A stretch of 12,951 bases of DNA, taken from an uncultured Chromatiaceae bacterium (GTDB lineage Bacteria; Pseudomonadota; Gammaproteobacteria; Enterobacterales; Alteromonadaceae). The stretch spans positions 1-12,951 of the forward strand of contig CAMLRA010000117.1 in NCBI GenBank assembly GCA_946482325.1, in the 5' to 3' direction. The position numbers and the translations under genes were made by a program. Below, in pieces: positions 7,052-12,951 of this stretch. The notes beneath the pieces were generated by a model. The model was not told the origin of the DNA and did no database searches. It worked only from the letters and a program-made list of their open reading frames with translations. Every line of letters begins with the position of its first letter. Position 1 is the first letter of the stretch.

Positions 7052-7063
7052 GGGCGCGAGCCC
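7052..7063 (+). other. GNRA-capped hairpin at the predicted 5' end of queA mRNA
   Basis: GGGC at 7052-7055 and GCCC at 7060-7063 enclose GCGA, a GNRA tetraloop. It would lie at the extreme 5' end of the predicted transcript and could protect it from decay. It does not resemble a preQ1 riboswitch, because no A-rich tail able to pair with the loop follows. Confidence 0.4.
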
Positions 7064-7099
7064 TTCAATTCCAGAGTTTGTCAGTAAAGCGGACCTGCT

Positions 7100-9389
<2,290 letters not shown>

Positions 9390-9426
9390 TATTTAAAATT
9401 AAGCTTTCAAAACTAAGGGGATAACA

Positions 9427-9765
9427 ATGAGTTTTTTTATTTCTGATGCACAAGCGCAAACGGCAGCAGCGGGCCAGCCTGGTGGTGGTTTAGACCTGGT
9501 GATTATGCTGGCCGCTTTTGGTCTGATCTTTTATTTCATGATTTTCCGTCCACAAAGCAAACGGATGAAAGAGCACAAAAACCTGATGGCCACGCTGGCC
9601 AAAGGTGATGAAGTGTTGACGCAGGGGGGCCTGGTTGGCCGTATTGCCAAAATCGCAGAAGACAAGGACTTTGTCGTGATTGCGCTGAACGACACCACAG
9701 AAGTGACTGTGCAAAAAGGTTCAATCAGTGCCGTTTTGCCGAAAGGCACGATGAAATCATTGTAA
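9427..9765 (+). CDS. yajC: Sec translocon accessory subunit YajC
   Basis: YajC is a small inner-membrane protein that associates with SecD and SecF next to the SecYEG protein channel. The 112-residue protein has one helix at about 22-40 followed by the family signature FRPQSKRMKEH at 40-50. A compact cytoplasmic domain follows, with KGDEVLTQGGLVGRI at 59-73. Length matches E. coli YajC (110). AAGGGG at 9415-9420 sits 6 bases before the ATG. Its place between tgt and secD is the conserved order in proteobacteria, so it should be expressed with secDF. Confidence 0.97.
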   Translation: MSFFISDAQAQTAAAGQPGGGLDLVIMLAAFGLIFYFMIFRPQSKRMKEHKNLMATLAKGDEVLTQGGLVGRIAKIAEDKDFVVIALNDTTEVTVQKGSISAVLPKGTMKSL

Positions 9766-9791
9766 CAGCGGCTGAGTGAAAGGAATTTAGC

Positions 9792-11642
9792 GTGTTAAAT
9801 CAAAACTCTATCTGGCGTTATCTGCTGGTGGTAGTGGTGATGGTCGTTAGTTTTATCTACGCCTTACCCAATATTTACCCCAGCGATCCATCGCTGCAAA
9901 TTAACGCGACCCGTGGTGCCGAAGTCAGCGCTGAAGTCGTCAATAAAATCAATACCGAGCTGACAGCCAAGCAAATCAGCAGCAAAAGTGTTGTATTGGA
10001 AGACGGTCAGGTACTGGCGCGTTTTCTGACCACTGAAGACCAGTTAAAAGCCCGTGAAGTCATTGAGCAGCTGCTTGGTGACAAATACGTGACGGCGCTG
10101 AATCTGGCTCCGGCCACACCGGCCTGGATGGACAGCATTGGTGCGGCACCCATGAAACTGGGTCTGGACTTACGCGGTGGCGTGCATTTCCTGATGGAAA
10201 TCGACATGAAAACTGCAATGGACAAAAACGTCAACGATTTAGTCCAGAGTTATCGCTCCGATTTACGTGAAGCCAAAGTGCGTTACCGCTCCGTGACTGC
10301 AGATCTGCCGAAGCAGGCCATTGTCCTGACTTTCCGTACACCGGAAGATGTAAAAGCGGCGCAAAAAGTTCTGTCAGAAAAAGACCGTGATATGGTGTAC
10401 ACCGAAGCGCCGGATAACACACTGATCGTCAGCTTCTCAGAAGCTAAAGTCAAAGCATTGCGTGAAGACGCAGTGGCGCAAAACATTACCATTATCCGTA
10501 ACCGCGTCAACGCGATTGGTGTGGCAGAACCACTGGTGCAGCGCCAGGGCGCTGAGCGTATTGTCGTGCAGCTGCCTGGCGTGCAGGACACCGCACGTGC
10601 CAAAGAAATTCTTGGCGCAACCGCGACCCTTGAATTCCGTTTAGTGGATGAAACAGCAGATGCAGCCAGCGCCGTTGCAGGCCGTGTGCCGCCTTCGTCA
10701 CAGCTGTTTTATGACCGGGCCGGCAACCCGGTGGTGCTGCAAAAACGCATCATGCTGACGGGTAACCATATCGTCGGTGCCAATGCTGGTTTTGACGAAT
10801 ATAGCCGGCCGCAGGTCAACATCGACCTGGATGCTAAAGGTGGTAATAGTTTCTCTGCCGCGACGAAAGATGCGATTGGCAAGGCGATGGCCACCGTCTT
10901 TATCGAATACAAACCAACCACGCGTAAAGATGCTGATGGCAAAACCATTCTGGAGAAAAAAGAAGAAGTGGTGTCTGTGGCCACTATTCAGGCCCGTTTA
11001 GGTCGCAGTTTCCGCATCACTGGCCTTGATGCGCCGGGTGAAGCACAGAATCTGGCGGTGTTACTGCGCGCCGGTGCTTTGATTGCACCTATTCAAATCG
11101 TGGAAGAACGCACCATTGGTCCAAGCCTGGGTCAGGAGAATATCGACCTCGGTATGAACGCTATCATGTGGGGCATGCTGGCTGTGGTCGGTTTTATGGT
11201 GTTCTACTACAAATGGTTTGGTCTGGTGGCGAACATTGCGTTGGCCTGTAACGTGGTGTTGCTGGTCGGTATGATTGCAATGATCCCGGGTGCAACCCTG
11301 ACATTACCGGGCATGGCGGGGATTCTGCTGACGGTCGGTATGGCGGTTGACGCCAACGTACTGATTAACGAGCGGATCCGTGAAGAGCTGTCCAATGGCC
11401 GTTCGGCAATGCAAGCCATTCATGAAGGTTACGACCGTGCTTTTGCTACTATTGCTGACTCCAATATCACCACGTTGTTGGTTGCATTAATTCTGTTTGG
11501 CGTTGGTACTGGTCCGGTGAAAGGCTTTGCGGTGACACTGGCGCTTGGCATCCTGACCTCAATTTTCACGGCGGTTGTGATCACCCGTCTGATCGTCAAC
11601 GCCGTTTGGGGCCAGCGCCGCGGTGCTGAGCTGCCAATCTAA
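9792..11642 (+). CDS. secD: Protein translocase subunit SecD
   Basis: SecD works with SecF to pull exported proteins through the Sec channel on the periplasmic side, using the proton gradient. The 616 residues match E. coli SecD (615). The first helix is near 9-27. A large periplasmic part carries LGLDLRGGVHFLMEID at 123-138, the P1 core near 215-290 and the conserved DAPGEAQNLAVLLRAGALIA at 413-432. Five more helices follow, with the proton-pathway motif VGMAVDANVLINERIREE at 515-532, in which D520 corresponds to the essential E. coli D519. The start is GTG, supported by AGGAA at 9781-9785, six bases upstream. The stop overlaps the secF ribosome binding site, suggesting coupled translation. 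Confidence 0.98.
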   Translation: MLNQNSIWRYLLVVVVMVVSFIYALPNIYPSDPSLQINATRGAEVSAEVVNKINTELTAKQISSKSVVLEDGQVLARFLTTEDQLKAREVIEQLLGDKYVTALNLAPATPAWMDSIGAAPMKLGLDLRGGVHFLMEIDMKTAMDKNVNDLVQSYRSDLREAKVRYRSVTADLPKQAIVLTFRTPEDVKAAQKVLSEKDRDMVYTEAPDNTLIVSFSEAKVKALREDAVAQNITIIRNRVNAIGVAEPLVQRQGAERIVVQLPGVQDTARAKEILGATATLEFRLVDETADAASAVAGRVPPSSQLFYDRAGNPVVLQKRIMLTGNHIVGANAGFDEYSRPQVNIDLDAKGGNSFSAATKDAIGKAMATVFIEYKPTTRKDADGKTILEKKEEVVSVATIQARLGRSFRITGLDAPGEAQNLAVLLRAGALIAPIQIVEERTIGPSLGQENIDLGMNAIMWGMLAVVGFMVFYYKWFGLVANIALACNVVLLVGMIAMIPGATLTLPGMAGILLTVGMAVDANVLINERIREELSNGRSAMQAIHEGYDRAFATIADSNITTLLVALILFGVGTGPVKGFAVTLALGILTSIFTAVVITRLIVNAVWGQRRGAELPI

Positions 11643-11646
11643 GGAG
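11641..11646 (+). promoter_or_regulatory. secF ribosome binding site overlapping the secD stop
   Basis: AAGGAG is a near-consensus site six bases before the secF ATG at 11653. It shares two bases with the TAA stop of secD (11640-11642), so ribosomes finishing secD can feed secF. It also decides against a GTG at 11623 inside secD. Confidence 0.8.
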
Positions 11647-11652
11647 TTAAAG

Positions 11653-12597
11653 ATGCTACGGATTTTTACTTATAAACATGCACTGAACTTTATGAAGTTT
11701 AAGTGGCATGCGTTGATTTTCTCCACCATTCTGGTGCTGGGTTCGTTGTTCAGTCTGTTCACCAAAGGCCTGAATCTGGGGCTGGATTTCACCGGCGGTA
11801 CTGTGATTGAGGTCGAATTTGACCAACAGGCGAATTTGGACAAAGTCCGGGACGCGTTGGCTGAAAACGGTTTCCATGATGCGCAAGTGCAATACTTCGG
11901 TAGCAGCCAGGATGTCATGATTCGGATTGCACCGCGGGTTGGGGTTGAGCAAAAAGTCATCGGTCAGCAAATTCTGGAAGCCGTGAATAAAGCCGCCGAA
12001 ACACCAGTTACGGTGAAAAAGGTTGATGTTGTTGGCTCGGCAGTTGGTGATGAACTGAAAGAAGACGGCTTTCTTGCGGTGCTCGCTGCGATGGTCGGTA
12101 TTCTGATCTACGTTGCTGCGCGTTTTGAATGGCGTTTCTCGGTCGGTGCTGTAGCGGCATTGTTACACGACGTCATCATTACGATGGGGGTGTTTTCTGT
12201 TACCGGTAAAGAGTTTGATTTAACGGTATTGGCGGCAGTGCTGGCGTTAATTGGTTATTCCATTAACGATACCATCGTAGTGTTTGACCGCATCCGGGAA
12301 ACCTTCCGTAAGGTACGGGATCTGACGACGGATGAAGCCGTCAATGAAGCCATCACCACCACCTTGAGCCGGACGACGATGACGTCATTTACCACGGCTT
12401 TAACTCTGATAGTGCTGTACGCCATTGGTGGAGCCATGATCAACGGCTTTGCTTTTGCGTTGCTGTTTGGTATCGCGATAGGTACTTATTCATCGATCTT
12501 TATCGCTTCTGCATTGTCAGTGATTTTAGGTGCGAGCCGCGAAGATCTGATGCCTACAGTGATTGAAAAAGAAGGCGCGGATACGCCATCGATTTAA
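11653..12597 (+). CDS. secF: Protein translocase subunit SecF
   Basis: SecF is the partner of SecD in the proton-driven translocase motor of the inner membrane. The 314-residue protein has a first helix near 18-37, then LGLDFTGGTVIEVEF at 42-56, which parallels the LGLDLRGG block of SecD. A periplasmic domain reaches about residue 135, and five helices follow. The motif GYSINDTIVVFDRIRE at 201-216 carries D206, equivalent to the conserved E. coli D213, and SRTTMTSFTTALT at 239-251 carries R240. Length is slightly under E. coli SecF (323). It is the last gene of the cluster and is followed after eight bases by a hairpin terminator. Confidence 0.98.
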   Translation: MLRIFTYKHALNFMKFKWHALIFSTILVLGSLFSLFTKGLNLGLDFTGGTVIEVEFDQQANLDKVRDALAENGFHDAQVQYFGSSQDVMIRIAPRVGVEQKVIGQQILEAVNKAAETPVTVKKVDVVGSAVGDELKEDGFLAVLAAMVGILIYVAARFEWRFSVGAVAALLHDVIITMGVFSVTGKEFDLTVLAAVLALIGYSINDTIVVFDRIRETFRKVRDLTTDEAVNEAITTTLSRTTMTSFTTALTLIVLYAIGGAMINGFAFALLFGIAIGTYSSIFIASALSVILGASREDLMPTVIEKEGADTPSI

Positions 12598-12605
12598 ACC
12601 AAACC

Positions 12606-12632
12606 AAGCCAGTCCAGTGACTGGCTTTTTTT
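12606..12632 (+). terminator. Rho-independent terminator after secF
   Basis: AAGCCAGTC at 12606-12614 pairs with GACTGGCTT at 12619-12627 around the loop CAGT. Seven T residues run from 12626 to 12632. The hairpin begins eight bases after the secF stop and ends the queA-secF cluster. Confidence 0.92.
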
Positions 12633-12648
12633 ATATCCAGGGTTCGAT

Positions 12649-12795
12649 GGTACAGTGAACTCGGGATTGCGAGATGCCAAACTGTTGGCATTTCGCCGGG
12701 TGAACGCCATGAGCTCTGCGAATGGGAAAATGCAGGTACGTGGTACCCAGAGTTTTTCGCTGATTCCAGAGATGGAGCATGAATACTGAAGGTAC
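12649..12795. repeat. Spacer with four GGTAC pentamers
   Basis: GGTAC occurs at 12649-12653, 12735-12739, 12742-12746 and 12791-12795, within under 150 bases of otherwise non-coding sequence between the secF terminator and the next gene. Chance would give about one copy per kilobase on one strand. No clear sigma-70 promoter is seen for the following gene. The sites may bind a regulator or be part of a repeated intergenic element; neither is shown. Confidence 0.3.
12674..12691. other. Small perfect hairpin in the spacer
   Basis: ATGCCAA at 12674-12680 and TTGGCAT at 12685-12691 form a perfect 7-base inverted repeat around ACTG. A TTT follows, but the T-run is too short for a confident terminator. 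It may be an operator or part of an RNA leader of the next gene. Confidence 0.4.
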
Positions 12796-12806
12796 GGGAG
12801 TGCTAG

Positions 12807-12951
12807 ATGAGTAAACAACACAATGCCGGTTTCCTCGCCATGGTAGATGCAGCAAAAAGCCGGGTTCGGGAAATCACGATTGAGCAATACCGCGTAGACC
12901 TCGCGTGGCGTATCGAGCGCGGCCCGGCTCTGGGCCGGATGGTCGTCAGGG
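12807..12951 (+). CDS. Start of a probable rhodanese-like domain protein (partial)
   Basis: The gene begins at an ATG preceded by GGGAG at 12796-12800, six bases upstream, and runs off the window after 48 codons. The first residues, MSKQHNAGFLAMVDAAKSR followed by VREITIEQYR, resemble the N-terminus of small cytoplasmic rhodanese-domain proteins, which usually read like KHNPGFL, then a short helix, then KEITVEE. The remaining visible residues (VDLAWRIERGPALGRMVVR) do not show the expected strand ending in VDVRE, although GRMVVR may be a divergent or shifted form of it. The catalytic cysteine loop would lie beyond the window, so enzyme activity cannot be judged. The family call rests on the N-terminus alone. 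Confidence 0.55.
   Translation, partial: MSKQHNAGFLAMVDAAKSRVREITIEQYRVDLAWRIERGPALGRMVVR

Noticed and set aside
6877..7068. Longer version (138 residues) of the minus-strand small protein
   Set aside because: The added part has a basic, low-complexity composition and spans probable promoter sequence; AGGGAG supports the shorter start.
7044..7099. preQ1 riboswitch before queA
   Set aside because: Only one short hairpin is present. The A-rich tail that pairs with the loop in preQ1-I aptamers is missing.
12598..12786. Readthrough extension of SecF (63 codons in frame after the stop)
   Set aside because: The SecF C-terminus is complete and a strong terminator hairpin lies inside the extension, so the open frame is probably chance.
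12594..12887. 97-residue open frame on the minus strand at the right end
   Set aside because: It overlaps the secF terminator and the start of the rhodanese-like gene, and no convincing ribosome site was found.

Overview
The window looks like a stretch of core chromosome from a gammaproteobacterium, most likely an Alteromonadales or Rheinheimera-type organism. That placement is inferred from E. coli-like QueA, Tgt, YajC, SecD, SecF and OxyR and from an unusually long PstA. No marker gene was available to test it. Base composition and codon use look even, and I see no insertion sequence, prophage, CRISPR array, tRNA or rRNA.

Region 1 (1-3430) is the downstream part of a phosphate-specific ABC transporter operon. 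It holds the last codons of a probable pstC, then pstA, pstB and phoU on the + strand, closed by a strong hairpin terminator. pstA and pstB are separated by a 96-base spacer with GC-rich hairpins. Region 2 (about 3450-5531) is a second phosphate unit: a DUF47/TIGR00153 PhoU-like protein followed 18 bases later by a Pit-type low-affinity phosphate permease, closed by an A/U-flanked hairpin terminator. Region 1 therefore supplies ATP-driven uptake with its regulator PhoU, and region 2 supplies ion-coupled uptake with its own PhoU-like partner.

Region 3 (5532-7099) contains oxyR, a LysR-type peroxide sensor with both redox cysteines. It faces a 74-residue two-helix membrane protein on the - strand that I do not recognise; the two stop codons are three bases apart. 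Region 4 (7015-12632) is the conserved queA-tgt-yajC-secD-secF cluster. QueA and Tgt make the queuosine modification of tRNA, while YajC, SecD and SecF form the accessory complex of the Sec translocon. Good promoter candidates lie before queA and before tgt, and a hairpin with a T-run follows secF.

Region 5 (12633-12951) is a spacer with a small hairpin and four GGTAC pentamers, followed by the start of a probable rhodanese-like gene cut by the window end.

Nothing here clearly amounts to a new multi-gene system. The points most worth a second look are the large extracytoplasmic insertion in PstA, the small unrecognised membrane protein convergent with oxyR, and the odd spacer and gene start at the right edge.
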